64,000 bases of DNA, from the NCBI RefSeq assembly GCF_022496765.1, contig NZ_VANV01000013.1, forward strand, positions 124,001 to 188,000, in the 5' to 3' direction. Below are positions 8,589 to 17,324 of this stretch, one piece after another; the stretch's first letter is position 1, and each line of letters opens with the position of its first letter. The notes beneath the pieces are model-generated. The model was not told the DNA's origin and did no database searches. It was given only the letters and a program-made list of their open reading frames with translations. The position numbers and the translations under genes are program-made. This DNA comes from Acidaminobacter sp. JC074 (lineage in GTDB: Bacteria > Bacillota > Clostridia > Peptostreptococcales > Acidaminobacteraceae).

Positions 8589-9409
8589 TATTTTCTCCAC
8601 ATCGCATCTAAGATGCTTTTCTTATCTTTATCCATGATCAACCTATCAGTTGTCATCTCACCTAATAGTCGATATGCTTCTAAATCTAACCCGTCAAGTT
8701 CAGTCATATGTTTTTCTAGGGTCTTGGTATCTGCTCTTTGTATAGGACCTGTTAGGGCTTTTTCTGTACCTTTCAAATGAATATTTGATAAAGTCGCTTC
8801 AATTAAAGGCTTCATGGCCTTTAAACCATCCTCTTCTTCTATACCTATAGAAGATAAGATCCTTGAACCATAATTCATAAGTGTTACCAAGTAATTAGAG
8901 AAAATACATGCTGACAAGTGGTACTTATTCTTTTGCTCTTTCGATAAGATAAAATATGGATTACAAGTCTTTGAAACAAGATCCATGAGCTTATCAGTAT
9001 CACCTTCTAGAGCAAAATAAGCTTGTTTTAAATCCATCACTGCTTTATCTGTATCTGAAAATGTCTGAAGTGGATGCATTGAACATGTAAAAGCACCTAG
9101 TGCCTTCAGTTCTTGAAGTTCATCTGATGTCATTGCACCACTTGTATGAACAAAAGTCTTACCTTTTACATCAAAAGAAGTTAAGTCTTTTGCCACTGAT
9201 GAAATGGCATTGTCACTGGTTGTGATAAAAATCATATCAGATTCATTCACAAGTGTTTCTAAATCACCATAAAGGCAATTCACATACTTACATGCTTTTT
9301 CAGCAGACGACTTAGACCTACTGTTAAAGTAGACAAGGTCCACATGATTTGAAATATACTTAGCTAAAGCTTTTCCTACATGACCAGCACCTATAAATGA
9401 AACTCTCAT
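8588..9409 (-). CDS. Rossmann/DUF2520 protein, likely PanG-type ketopantoate reductase
   Basis: A 273-residue protein with an N-terminal NAD(P)-binding fold ([11 protein letters not shown]) and a helical C-terminal DUF2520-like region ([10 protein letters not shown], then [18 protein letters not shown]). It is first in the pan operon, and no PanE of the usual type is present, so it probably supplies the ketopantoate reductase step. PanG proteins of this kind replace PanE in some bacteria; the assignment here is from architecture and context. The start has AGGAGGT-like sequence (GGAGGTATC) upstream, just after a terminator hairpin. Confidence 0.75.
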   Translation of the reverse strand: MRVSFIGAGHVGKALAKYISNHVDLVYFNSRSKSSAEKACKYVNCLYGDLETLVNESDMIFITTSDNAISSVAKDLTSFDVKGKTFVHTSGAMTSDELQELKALGAFTCSMHPLQTFSDTDKAVMDLKQAYFALEGDTDKLMDLVSKTCNPYFILSKEQKNKYHLSACIFSNYLVTLMNYGSRILSSIGIEEEDGLKAMKPLIEATLSNIHLKGTEKALTGPIQRADTKTLEKHMTELDGLDLEAYRLLGEMTTDRLIMDKDKKSILDAMWRK

Positions 9410-9432
9410 GATACCTCCAAAAAAACAAAAAT

Positions 9433-9582
9433 ACGCGCCTAAGCACGTTACGATAAACTCACGAAAAACAAGACTATATCAATTATAGGCTTTCATGAAG
9501 TATAAACCGTCTCCGTCCTTATGGCTCAAAGCAGTGTGTTTTAAAAGAAAATTGTTAGGGTAAGGCTCAAAAGATACCTTCC
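9433..9582 (-). promoter_or_regulatory. Structured 5' leader of the pan operon ending in a terminator
   Basis: Between the promoter and the first pan gene lies a leader of about 170 bases. It holds two copies of TTTGAGCC (complements at 9523-9530 and 9564-9571). GAAG-G-UAU and AUACUUC can close a long arm, with CCUUA/UAAGG inside it. It ends in the hairpin ACGTGC-TTAG-GCGCGT (9433-9448) followed by a T-rich run, only about 20 bases before the start codon. This is the layout of a riboswitch or attenuator. The pan RNA motif is one candidate; no known consensus could be matched by eye. Confidence 0.55.
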
Positions 9583-9588
9583 ACTTGC

Positions 9589-9617
9589 AGTGTAACACAC
9601 CATTTAACATATTGCAA
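9589..9617 (-). promoter_or_regulatory. Promoter of the pan operon
   Basis: TTGCAA (9612-9617) and TACACT (9589-9594) are separated by exactly 17 bases on the minus strand. Transcription would begin near 9582. Confidence 0.6.
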
Positions 9618-9648
9618 ATAGTAAGTAGTTTGATGATAAAACATTAGA

Positions 9649-9698
9649 ACCTACTACTAATACCTACTATTGACTTTACTATTAAATTTGGGTATACT
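9649..9698 (+). promoter_or_regulatory. Promoter with direct repeat, nitronate monooxygenase-like gene
   Basis: TTGACT (9670-9675) and TATACT (9693-9698) are 17 bases apart. Just upstream, ACCTACTA occurs at 9649-9656 and 9662-9669, a 13-base period touching the -35 element, which could be a regulator site. This divergent promoter shares the 317-base gap with the pan operon. Confidence 0.6.
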
Positions 9699-9726
9699 CA
9701 ATCTAACAGAGTAAAGGAGTCGATTT

Positions 9727-10803
9727 ATGAATATTTCGGAACTTAAAATTGGTGATAAAATAGCTAAATTGCCAATCATTCAAGGCGGTATGGGTATCGG
9801 CGTGTCGCTTTCAAAACTGGCTTCAGCAGTGGCTAATGCCGGCGGCATTGGTATCATTTCCGGTGCACAACCAGGTTACAAAGAACCTGATTTCAGAACA
9901 GATAATGAAACAGCCAATCTCCGCGGATTGGAAAAAGAAATTAGAAAAGCAAAAGAACTCAGTCCAGAAGGCATTATTGGTGTTAACTTCTTAGCATCAG
10001 TAACCAACTATGCTGACATGGTTAAACTAGCTGTACAAGAGAAGGTGGATTTAATCATCTCAGGTGCTGGTTTACCTAAGAACTTACCTTCATTTGTAAT
10101 AGGTACAGATACTAAAATCGCACCTATTGTATCTTCAGGTAAGGCAGCATCTACGATTACAAGACTTTGGACAAAAAAATACGATTATTTGCCAGATGCA
10201 ATCATCGTTGAAGGTCCAAAAGCTGGTGGTCATTTAGGTTTTTCTGTTGAAGACTTAAAAGAAAACATGCCAAATATCAAAGATATTGTCGCAGATGTAT
10301 TACAAGCTGTAAAAGAGTTCGAAGAAAAGTATAACAAGAAGATCCCTGTAATTGCTGCAGGTGGTATTTTCTCAGGCCAAGATATTGCGGAGTGTCTTGA
10401 ACAAGGAGCTGCTGGTGTACAAATGTCTACCCAGTTCGTTGCAACAGAAGAGTGTGATGCTCATGAAAACTTCAAAGAAGCCTATATCAACTCACATGAA
10501 GAAGATATCCAATTGATTGTCAGTCCAGTAGGTCTTCCAGGTAGAGCACTTAGGAATAAGTTTGTTGAAACTGTAGAAGCATCTAATCAGAAGATTAAGC
10601 ACTGTTACAGATGTTTAAGAGGATGTAATCCTGCAACAACACCTTACTGTATCACAGAAGCCCTAGTAGCTTCAGTAGAAGGCGATGTTGACAACGGCTT
10701 AGTTTTCATTGGGTCTAACGGTCATAAGCTTGAAAAAATCACCAAGGTTAAAGACTTAATGCAAGATTTAATCGATGAAGCAAATGCATACTTTAAAAAG
10801 TAA
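9727..10803 (+). CDS. Nitronate monooxygenase / enoyl-ACP reductase FabK-type flavoprotein
   Basis: A 358-residue FMN TIM-barrel protein. PIIQGGMGIGVS is the N-terminal FMN loop, EGPKAGGHLGF carries the His used by nitronate monooxygenases, and VIAAGGIFSG and GVQMSTQFVATEE close the phosphate-binding region. The C-terminus has an extra Cys-rich stretch (CYRCLRGCNPATTPYC) seen in clostridial relatives of unknown role. The gene is monocistronic with its own promoter and a strong terminator. FabK and nitronate monooxygenase cannot be separated without a tree; absence of nearby fab genes favours the latter name. Confidence 0.8.
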   Translation: MNISELKIGDKIAKLPIIQGGMGIGVSLSKLASAVANAGGIGIISGAQPGYKEPDFRTDNETANLRGLEKEIRKAKELSPEGIIGVNFLASVTNYADMVKLAVQEKVDLIISGAGLPKNLPSFVIGTDTKIAPIVSSGKAASTITRLWTKKYDYLPDAIIVEGPKAGGHLGFSVEDLKENMPNIKDIVADVLQAVKEFEEKYNKKIPVIAAGGIFSGQDIAECLEQGAAGVQMSTQFVATEECDAHENFKEAYINSHEEDIQLIVSPVGLPGRALRNKFVETVEASNQKIKHCYRCLRGCNPATTPYCITEALVASVEGDVDNGLVFIGSNGHKLEKITKVKDLMQDLIDEANAYFKK

Positions 10804-10809
10804 AAAATA

Positions 10810-10839
10810 GAGCTACTCAGTTGAGTAGCTCATTTTATT
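10810..10839. terminator. Bidirectional terminator
   Basis: A 10-bp perfect stem, GAGCTACTCA (10810-10819) with TGAGTAGCTC (10822-10831), has a 2-base spacer, an A run before it and ATTTTATTT after it. It ends both the enzyme gene and the converging IclR gene. Confidence 0.85.
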
Positions 10840-11578
10840 TATAACCAAGCTCCTTCGATAAGAGCTCTGCTCTACGTCTAACAGATTTAATCAAGGTCTC
10901 TTTAGCATCATCTATCCTACTTGAAGGACCAATAATACCAATAGAAGCAATCACCTCACCCGTATAATCTCTTACAGGCGCTGCGATACCTGAACCATCT
11001 TTTACATACTCCCCTTGAGAAATAGCATAACCTTGTTCCTTAATGACCATCAGGTTATCCACTAAAGCCTCTTTAGAATCAATGGTCTTATCAGTAAAGC
11101 TTTCTAATTCCCTTGAAGCATAATCTTCAATGAAGTCTGAATCTGAATTTGCCAAAAGTACCTTTCTAATTGCACCACAGTGAAGGGGTACACTCGTCCT
11201 AAGCGCATCAAAAACTTTCAAGGCTTGTGGCCCTTTAACTTGCTCCAAAAAAACACCTGTGTACCCATCTACAACAGCAAGATAGGAATCCTCGAGTGTT
11301 TCGTCCGTTAGATCCTTAAGTGCCTTGTAGCCAGTTTTTCTTAAATCCACATAATTACGTGCTTTAAGTCCAAGTGAAATCAAACTTGGGCCAAGATAAT
11401 AGTCTTGAGTAAAAGGGTCTTGCTCAGCAAATCCATACTCTTTTAAGACTGCCAACAATCTATGAACTGTAGATGGCGGTAACTCCGACATTCTACTTAT
11501 CTCTGCAATTGAATACTTTTGATTATCAGAACCGAGTAGGTTGAGTAAATCTAATGTTCTTCTAACACTTTTAGGCAT
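10835..11578 (-). CDS. IclR-family transcriptional regulator
   Basis: A 247-residue regulator. The N-terminus is a winged helix (SIAEISRMSELPPSTVHRLLAVLKEYGF) and the C-terminus is the IclR effector domain (LHCGAIRKVLLA, GYAISQGEYVKDGSGIAAPVRD). The start at 11578 has GGAGGAGAAA directly upstream; the frame to 11632 lacks a site. It ends the gct-thiolase-dehydrogenase-crotonase cluster in the same direction. Two candidate operators of the IclR type (at 16254 and 25633) precede gctA and the S9 peptidase gene, so it probably controls both parts of the catabolic block. The effector is unknown. Confidence 0.85.
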   Translation of the reverse strand: MPKSVRRTLDLLNLLGSDNQKYSIAEISRMSELPPSTVHRLLAVLKEYGFAEQDPFTQDYYLGPSLISLGLKARNYVDLRKTGYKALKDLTDETLEDSYLAVVDGYTGVFLEQVKGPQALKVFDALRTSVPLHCGAIRKVLLANSDSDFIEDYASRELESFTDKTIDSKEALVDNLMVIKEQGYAISQGEYVKDGSGIAAPVRDYTGEVIASIGIIGPSSRIDDAKETLIKSVRRRAELLSKELGYK

Positions 11579-11639
11579 TTTCTCCTCCATTTCATCTAAG
11601 ATAATCATAACTGATGATACCCGTTTAGACAAGCAAAAA

Positions 11640-12413
11640 TCACTTATTCAAGAAGTCAGGTTGTCGTTTGTTTAAAAATGCTTCTACACCTTCTTCCTTA
11701 TCAGTAGATGCACAAGATAAAGCATGTACATAAGACTCAAACATCAAACCAGAATGCATGTCCACACTGCCAGAAATGAGAACAGCTTGTTTAGCATAAG
11801 ATACAGCAAGCGGGGCTTTAGAGGCTATTTTTTTACACATCTCTACCGCATCATCAAAAAGTGATGCTTGCGATGAAATACTTGTAATCAAACCATAAGT
11901 CAGTGCTGTTTCAGCATCTATTCTTGTCCCAGTTAAGATCATCATCATGGCCCTAGCTTGCCCAATAACTCTTGGTAATCTTTGCGTGGCACCATCACCT
12001 GGTGTTATACCTAAATTGATTTCTGGCGCTGCAAAGCTTGCCTTTTCAGATGCCATCCTAATGGTACATGACAGGGCAAGTTCCAAACCGCCCCCCAAAG
12101 CATAACCATTTACAGCTGCAATCACAGGAAAATGTAGATTTTCTATCATATTAAAGACTTCTTGTCTTCTTTTGGTTACATGTCTGGCTTCAATGAAATC
12201 ACGTTTATCCAGTTCATTTATATCCGCACCTGCCATGAAGGCTTTTTCACCAGCACCAGTAATAACCATGGCTCTAATATGACGCGTATCCTCAAGCTTT
12301 CTGATTAAGTCGTATAACTCTTCAACAAGTTCATGACACAGAGCATTGACGGGTGGCCTTTTAATGGTCAAAATGGCATATTGGTTGTATTCTTTAAAAT
12401 CTAAATAATTCAT
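11640..12413 (-). CDS. Enoyl-CoA hydratase/isomerase (crotonase) family
   Basis: A 257-residue crotonase. FMAGADINEL is the first oxyanion-hole segment and NGYALGGGLELALSC the second. Both catalytic Glu positions of enoyl-CoA hydratases are present, in GGGLE and in APEINLG. It would hydrate a 2-enoyl-CoA. It lies two bases after the dehydrogenase gene, so the two act as consecutive steps. The exact acyl chain is not evident. Confidence 0.9.
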   Translation of the reverse strand: MNYLDFKEYNQYAILTIKRPPVNALCHELVEELYDLIRKLEDTRHIRAMVITGAGEKAFMAGADINELDKRDFIEARHVTKRRQEVFNMIENLHFPVIAAVNGYALGGGLELALSCTIRMASEKASFAAPEINLGITPGDGATQRLPRVIGQARAMMMILTGTRIDAETALTYGLITSISSQASLFDDAVEMCKKIASKAPLAVSYAKQAVLISGSVDMHSGLMFESYVHALSCASTDKEEGVEAFLNKRQPDFLNK

Positions 12414-12415
12414 AC

Positions 12416-13306
12416 TTACCTCACATGAATAAATTGTAGGGCTTTTTTACCAGCCTCAGAGTATTCATAAAAACCTTTACCAGCCTTTTTACCAATTTGG
12501 CCAGCAGAAACCATTTGTTCTAATAAGAAACATGGTCTGTACCTAGCGTCACCTGTTTTTTGATAGAGCATCTTGGTCTTGGCTAAATGAATATCAATAC
12601 CAATTAAATCAATCAACTCAAGAGGGCCCAGCTTATGGTTGCAACCTAAAACACATGCTTTATCAATATCAGCAACACCCGCAATACCTTCATGAAGTAC
12701 CCAAACCGCTTCATTTAGTAGACCCGCAAGAATCCTACTGGTAACACCAGCTGGTCCTTCCCTATAAGTCACAACAGGATCTTTACCAAGACTGATAGCC
12801 AAGTCTCTTGCTTTATCTGTGGTTTCCTTTGATGTTAAAATACCAGGCATGATTTCAAGCAGTTTCATGATGTGAGCTGGATTGAAATAATGAAAACCAA
12901 TCAACTGAGTCGGGTCCTTTAGTTTCGAAGAGATTTCTGTAATTGAACACGAAGTTGTATTGGATAAGAAAATAGCCTCATCCTTCTTTATAGCTTCCAT
13001 CTTTTCAAAAGCCATTTTTTTAATTTCTACATCTTCAATAATGGTTTCAATGATGAAATCGGCTTCTTTACAGTCCTCTATCTTAGTACTAGCAGTTATC
13101 AAACCCATTGTTTTATCAAAAGCTTCTTGTGTCATTTTGCCCTTTGCAAGACGTCTACCTAATGAAGCTGAAATCATATCGATATTTTCTTTAACTTCAT
13201 TTGGAAAGACATCATTGCAAAAAAGGACTTGATAACCACTTTGAGCTGCATTAATGGCTATACCTCTTCCCATAGTGCCTGTGCCGTATACAAATATTTT
13301 TTTCAT
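12416..13306 (-). CDS. 3-hydroxyacyl-CoA dehydrogenase
   Basis: A 296-residue NAD-dependent dehydrogenase of the 3-hydroxybutyryl-CoA type. It has the Rossmann loop YGTGTMGRGIA, the active-site GFHYFNPAHIMKLLEI with the catalytic His, and NHKLGPLELIDLIGID in the C-terminal dimer domain. The frame extends to 13333, but the ATG at 13306 has GAGGCG upstream. It overlaps no neighbour and lies between thiolase and crotonase, forming a beta-oxidation style unit. The HKL in place of the usual HPM before GPL is a small deviation. Confidence 0.9.
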   Translation of the reverse strand: MKKIFVYGTGTMGRGIAINAAQSGYQVLFCNDVFPNEVKENIDMISASLGRRLAKGKMTQEAFDKTMGLITASTKIEDCKEADFIIETIIEDVEIKKMAFEKMEAIKKDEAIFLSNTTSCSITEISSKLKDPTQLIGFHYFNPAHIMKLLEIMPGILTSKETTDKARDLAISLGKDPVVTYREGPAGVTSRILAGLLNEAVWVLHEGIAGVADIDKACVLGCNHKLGPLELIDLIGIDIHLAKTKMLYQKTGDARYRPCFLLEQMVSAGQIGKKAGKGFYEYSEAGKKALQFIHVR

Positions 13307-13313
13307 ACTCGCC

Positions 13314-14492
13314 TCACTTAATATTCTTAACAATCATTGCAACACCTTGTCCACCACCCACACATAGGGTAGCCAATCCATAGGTCTTGTTTTCTCTCTT
13401 TAATCCATATAGTAAAGTTGTTAATATTTTAGTACCAGTTGCAGCCACAGGATGTCCTAAAGCTATTGCTCCTCCGTACATATTGACTTTACTCATGTCC
13501 ATTTTCATTTCCTTATCACATGAAAGTACTTGTCCTGCAAAGGCTTCATTAAGTTCAATCATATCTATATCCTCTAAACTTAGGCCAGCTTTTTTAAGAG
13601 CAACAGGTGTCGCAACAGCAGGTCCCAGACCCATAAATTCAGGTTCCAGGCCTACAAATGAATACGACACAACTTCAGCCATAGGTTTAATACCTAATGC
13701 TTTTGCTTTTTCTTCTGACATGATGACAACAGCAGAGGCGCCATCACTCAAGGCACAAGAGTTACCAGCTGTAACGGTATTCCCTCTTGTAAATACTGAT
13801 GGAAGCTTACCAAGCTTTTCTAAGTTTGTCTCACGGTGAACTTCATCACGTTTAAAGATTAGAGTTGATTTTCTGCTTTTGACTTCGATTGGTACAATTT
13901 CATCGTCAAACAAACCATTATTTATCGCTTTGATGGCCTTTGATTGCGACTCTAATGCATAGATGTCTTGTTCTGTTCTAGATATGTCATACTTCTGATT
14001 TAAAAGCTCACATGTATCACCCATAAACATATCTGCAAGCGGACAAATAAAGCCGTCTTTGTGGAGTAAGTCATCAACTGTTTTAGAGCCCATTCTCTGT
14101 CCCCATCTCGCTTCAGGCAATGCATAAGGTACATTACTAGCAGATTCAGTACCACCTGCAACGACAATATCACTTTCGCCAGCTGCTATTGAAAGTACAC
14201 CTAGTTGTAAAGCTCTTAAACTTGATCCACATCTTTTATTAACAGTAAATGCAGGTACACTTACTGGCAGGCCTGACTTAACAGTAGAAATTCTAGCAGG
14301 GTTAGCACCGACGCCTGCCTGCCAACCGTTACCAAAAATCACTTGGTCTACAGCATTTTTTTCTATTTTCGCTCTTGATACAGCTTCATCAATGACTATA
14401 GCGCCTAAATCCCCAGCTTTAAAAGACTTTAAGCTACCACCAAATTTGCCACCTGCTGTTCTGACAGCACTGGCTATGACTACTTTTCTCAT
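13314..14492 (-). CDS. Acetyl-CoA C-acyltransferase (thiolase)
   Basis: A 392-residue thiolase with all three catalytic signatures: the nucleophilic Cys in VNKRCGSSLRAL (about residue 90), the NEAFAGQ and GHPVAATG loops with the catalytic His, and the second Cys in TLCVGGGQG near the C-terminus. It follows the CoA-transferase genes by nine bases. In a catabolic reading it cleaves a 3-oxoacyl-CoA to acetyl-CoA and a shorter acyl-CoA. Confidence 0.93.
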   Translation of the reverse strand: MRKVVIASAVRTAGGKFGGSLKSFKAGDLGAIVIDEAVSRAKIEKNAVDQVIFGNGWQAGVGANPARISTVKSGLPVSVPAFTVNKRCGSSLRALQLGVLSIAAGESDIVVAGGTESASNVPYALPEARWGQRMGSKTVDDLLHKDGFICPLADMFMGDTCELLNQKYDISRTEQDIYALESQSKAIKAINNGLFDDEIVPIEVKSRKSTLIFKRDEVHRETNLEKLGKLPSVFTRGNTVTAGNSCALSDGASAVVIMSEEKAKALGIKPMAEVVSYSFVGLEPEFMGLGPAVATPVALKKAGLSLEDIDMIELNEAFAGQVLSCDKEMKMDMSKVNMYGGAIALGHPVAATGTKILTTLLYGLKRENKTYGLATLCVGGGQGVAMIVKNIK

Positions 14493-14501
14493 AATACCTC
14501 C

Positions 14502-15287
14502 CTAATATTTAATGAACACCTTGTGAGGATCTACCTCTGTTCTTATAAGTTCAATGACTTGTCTAGACGGTGGATCTGCTTGACGTGCCCTAGACACATC
14601 AATATCAAATCCTGTATTCTCAATGATTTGATCCAAGCTAACACCTGGATAATACTGATCTACATACATTCTTTTAGTCTGATCATCAAACTTCATAATG
14701 CCTAAATCCGTCACAACCGCTTGCGGTCCTCTGTTTGAAGGCAAACCACTCTTTTTTCTGCCGTCAGGACCATCAATCCAACCCGGTGATGTTAAATAAT
14801 CTACACTTTTTACAAACCTTCTCTTTTCATGCTGCATCATGATGACAGTATTAAAAAAGGTGGCGATACCATTAGCACCACCAGAACCTGTAAATCTGGT
14901 TTTGGGTTGGTGATAATCGCCAATGCATGTTGAGTTAACATTGCCATATGGATCTATTTGAGCCCCGCCTATAAAGGCTAGCAAATCAATATTTTCATAT
15001 CTCATTGAATTGGTTTGAAATCCAAAATATCTGTATTGGTCCCATAATACAGAACCATTTGCCATCAGTCTGCAATCTGCTACACTGGTTGGCACTTCTT
15101 TGGGATTGCAATCCATAATACCACTTTCAACAATTAAATGGCATGTTGGTGCAAATAGCCTTTTAGCTATTGAGGCACCTATTAAAGGCAAACCAGTGCC
15201 TACTACAGCAATCTGATCATCATGAATCAGACGTGCAATTGATACAGCTTGCATCTCTCGATTTGTATAATACACACTATCCTCCAT
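14502..15287 (-). CDS. CoA-transferase beta subunit, glutaconate CoA-transferase type
   Basis: A 261-residue protein closely like the GctB subunit of glutaconate CoA-transferase. The active-site Glu in LIVESGIMD falls at residue 54 when counted from the ATG at 15287, the same number as in Acidaminococcus GctB. GTGLPLIGASIAKR and VDYLTSPGWIDGPDGRK are also typical. The ATG overlaps the gctA stop codon by one base; a GTG twelve bases further on, closer to GGAGG, is an alternative start. The true acid substrate may differ from glutaconate, because no glutaconyl-CoA decarboxylase genes are nearby. Confidence 0.85.
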   Translation of the reverse strand: MEDSVYYTNREMQAVSIARLIHDDQIAVVGTGLPLIGASIAKRLFAPTCHLIVESGIMDCNPKEVPTSVADCRLMANGSVLWDQYRYFGFQTNSMRYENIDLLAFIGGAQIDPYGNVNSTCIGDYHQPKTRFTGSGGANGIATFFNTVIMMQHEKRRFVKSVDYLTSPGWIDGPDGRKKSGLPSNRGPQAVVTDLGIMKFDDQTKRMYVDQYYPGVSLDQIIENTGFDIDVSRARQADPPSRQVIELIRTEVDPHKVFIKY

Positions 15288-16240
15288 TATGCTTTACTGG
15301 GTACAGAATACCCCAGCCCTTTTCTTACATTTAAACCGACCAAGCGATTCACACCTAGTTTATCCAAATAGGCTTCATGATCAGGAAGACCCTTGATCCA
15401 CTCATTAATAAACTCATCAAATGACTCGTCACTCCTTGATACTTGATCATACATCTGCAGGAAATCTCTGTCATAATCATAGTAGTTGTAAACTTGAGAC
15501 GGATGTGCACCATAAGGCACATGAACAACCGCATCAGTAACAAAAGATGGAATCTGATTCATTTCTGAATGATTCATCATTTCTTCTGGCTCCACCAACT
15601 CCTCACATGTCACAATGCACCTTCTAGCACTCAAGGCAATATCAACGTCAATAATCGTAGAACCCTCGATTCTTACTATGCCGTTGGTAGAAGCTTTTTG
15701 TACATGAATGATTGCCACATCAATATCTGGCGTAGGAACCAGACACAATTTTTCTTCTGGTTTAAAGGGATTCTCACTTATCATGAGTTTCTTGTTTGGT
15801 AGTTTGTCATGTTTCATTCTTTCCTCTTCAGAAATCCCCCACTTGTCAGCCAAATCTGAACCAAGCATATGTCTTACTGCCACATAGGGTAATCCTAAGG
15901 AACCAGCATGATACAAAATAGGTTGAACATCTAAAGAATAATCTTCAAACAATATTTCCTTATTTTCTATAGCCTTTCTAAATCTTCTTCCAACATTTGA
16001 GTAGCCAGAGTTTGCTGTATAGGAATTGATATATGCCTTACAAGCACCAACACCTATCAACATGTCCATATCGCCACCTGCAGGACCACTTTCTATATAA
16101 AGTGACTTCTTTTCCTGTCTTATAATTTCATGTACAGCTGCATAAGGTTTTCTGTTGGTGGTGAAACCACCGAAAACGATATAATCACCATCATGAACAA
16201 ATTTTGAGATTGCTTCTTTCAAAGAGAAGACTTTTTTCAT
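15287..16240 (-). CDS. CoA-transferase alpha subunit, glutaconate CoA-transferase type
   Basis: A 317-residue GctA-like subunit. GGFTTNRKPYAAVHEIIRQ, AGGDMDMLIG, YTANSGYSNVGRRFRKA and PYGAHPSQVYNYYDYD follow the Acidaminococcus GctA pattern through the whole length. With the beta subunit it would move CoA from acetyl-CoA or a similar donor to an organic acid, feeding the thiolase and hydroxyacyl-CoA dehydrogenase downstream. It is the first gene after the operator at 16254-16280 and its ribosome binding site is AGAGGT. Confidence 0.87.
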   Translation of the reverse strand: MKKVFSLKEAISKFVHDGDYIVFGGFTTNRKPYAAVHEIIRQEKKSLYIESGPAGGDMDMLIGVGACKAYINSYTANSGYSNVGRRFRKAIENKEILFEDYSLDVQPILYHAGSLGLPYVAVRHMLGSDLADKWGISEEERMKHDKLPNKKLMISENPFKPEEKLCLVPTPDIDVAIIHVQKASTNGIVRIEGSTIIDVDIALSARRCIVTCEELVEPEEMMNHSEMNQIPSFVTDAVVHVPYGAHPSQVYNYYDYDRDFLQMYDQVSRSDESFDEFINEWIKGLPDHEAYLDKLGVNRLVGLNVRKGLGYSVPSKA

Positions 16241-16253
16241 AAAATTACCTCTT

Positions 16254-16280
16254 CATTCTGTATTATGAAACGCATTCCAA
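16254..16280 (-). promoter_or_regulatory. Candidate IclR-type operator before gctA
   Basis: TGAAACGCATTCCA (16266-16279) is a palindrome in purine/pyrimidine terms (TGRAAYGCRTTYCA) and lies 26-39 bases before gctA. The wider sequence CATTCTGTATTATG-AAACGCATTCCAA resembles that at 25633-25661. It sits where a repressor would block initiation. Confidence 0.6.
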
Positions 16281-16315
16281 TAATCAATTAAAAAGTTAGA
16301 GACATAAATGCCTCA

Positions 16316-17308
16316 TTAATCTAAAACAATTACTTTTCCATCTTTAACAATTAATTGATCATCGAAGGTTACGGTTGGACTATAAAGCACCACATCAATA
16401 TGGACTTGACTGTCTATTGTCTGTCCATAGTAAATACCATTACCTAAAGCTAAATGCACAGTTCCACGTGCTTTCTTTTCTTCTTCAAAATCTCCATTGA
16501 AAAGTGAAGTAGGATTCAAACCAATACCAATCTCAGCAATATTATCGCTGTTTTCCACTGTTGCAAATAAAGATTCTAACTCCTTTATGATTCTTGGGTC
16601 ACCATCTAAGATTTCACTTACTCGACCATTTCTTATTTTTAGTTTGATAGGCTTTTGAGGTAGTCCATAATAACATAAAGGACCATCTATAACCAAGACA
16701 CCATTCATGGTACCTTCTACTGGACCAAGTGAAACTTCTCCATCAGAAAATGCCATACTTTGACCCGGTTCTCTAGCAATACCACATTCAATTATGGGTT
16801 CCATAATATTCATGTCTGCTGTTAAATGCGTGCCTGCTGGTGTTGTTAGAGAAAAGGCCTTCTTGCCTCTCCATATATCAGCCAGTCTTTTTCCCTCTTC
16901 ATAAATTGCATTGTAATCGGCTAAAGCACCACCCTTTATGTAGTTATCAATATCTCGAAGAACCATAGAAGATTCTCGGATCTTCTTTTCTATTAATAAC
17001 TCCTTCATTTTACGGTTGTATACCGATGCGCCTGATGCTCTTGTCATACCAACATAGACATCACAGCCTTCCATGGCCTTTTCAAGTGTTTTAGGGATGG
17101 TTGTTGCTGTTGTTTTGTCCCTAATAGGAATCATAACAACAACATAATCCTTTCCATACTTTTGCGCAGCTGCAGCCATAGCATTGGTCATTCTAACATC
17201 CGTTTCAGGGTCCACACAGATTAAGACTTCCTCGTGTTTCTGAACGGCTAGATAATCACCCATAATACGGTCTGCAATGAGTATTGCTTCAATGATCTTA
17301 TTGTCCAT
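16316..17308 (-). CDS. M29-type aminopeptidase family protein
   Basis: A 330-residue cytoplasmic protein related to the thermophilic (M29) aminopeptidases. The metal-binding residues expected of the family are visible in the C-terminal half: Glu in AEIGIGLNP, His in GTVHLALGNG, and His and Asp in SQVHIDVVLY. No signal peptide is present. It is the last gene after the dpp transporter genes, so it probably removes N-terminal residues from imported peptides. Relatives with this shorter length are poorly studied and may have another substrate. Confidence 0.7.
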   Translation of the reverse strand: MDNKIIEAILIADRIMGDYLAVQKHEEVLICVDPETDVRMTNAMAAAAQKYGKDYVVVMIPIRDKTTATTIPKTLEKAMEGCDVYVGMTRASGASVYNRKMKELLIEKKIRESSMVLRDIDNYIKGGALADYNAIYEEGKRLADIWRGKKAFSLTTPAGTHLTADMNIMEPIIECGIAREPGQSMAFSDGEVSLGPVEGTMNGVLVIDGPLCYYGLPQKPIKLKIRNGRVSEILDGDPRIIKELESLFATVENSDNIAEIGIGLNPTSLFNGDFEEEKKARGTVHLALGNGIYYGQTIDSQVHIDVVLYSPTVTFDDQLIVKDGKVIVLD

Positions 17309-17324
17309 TTTATGCCTCCGCTAA

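Noticed and set aside
9410..9617. 6S RNA or T-box in the pan leader
   Set aside because: The ends of the transcript do not pair as in 6S RNA, and no AGGGTGGNACCGCG T-box motif is present.
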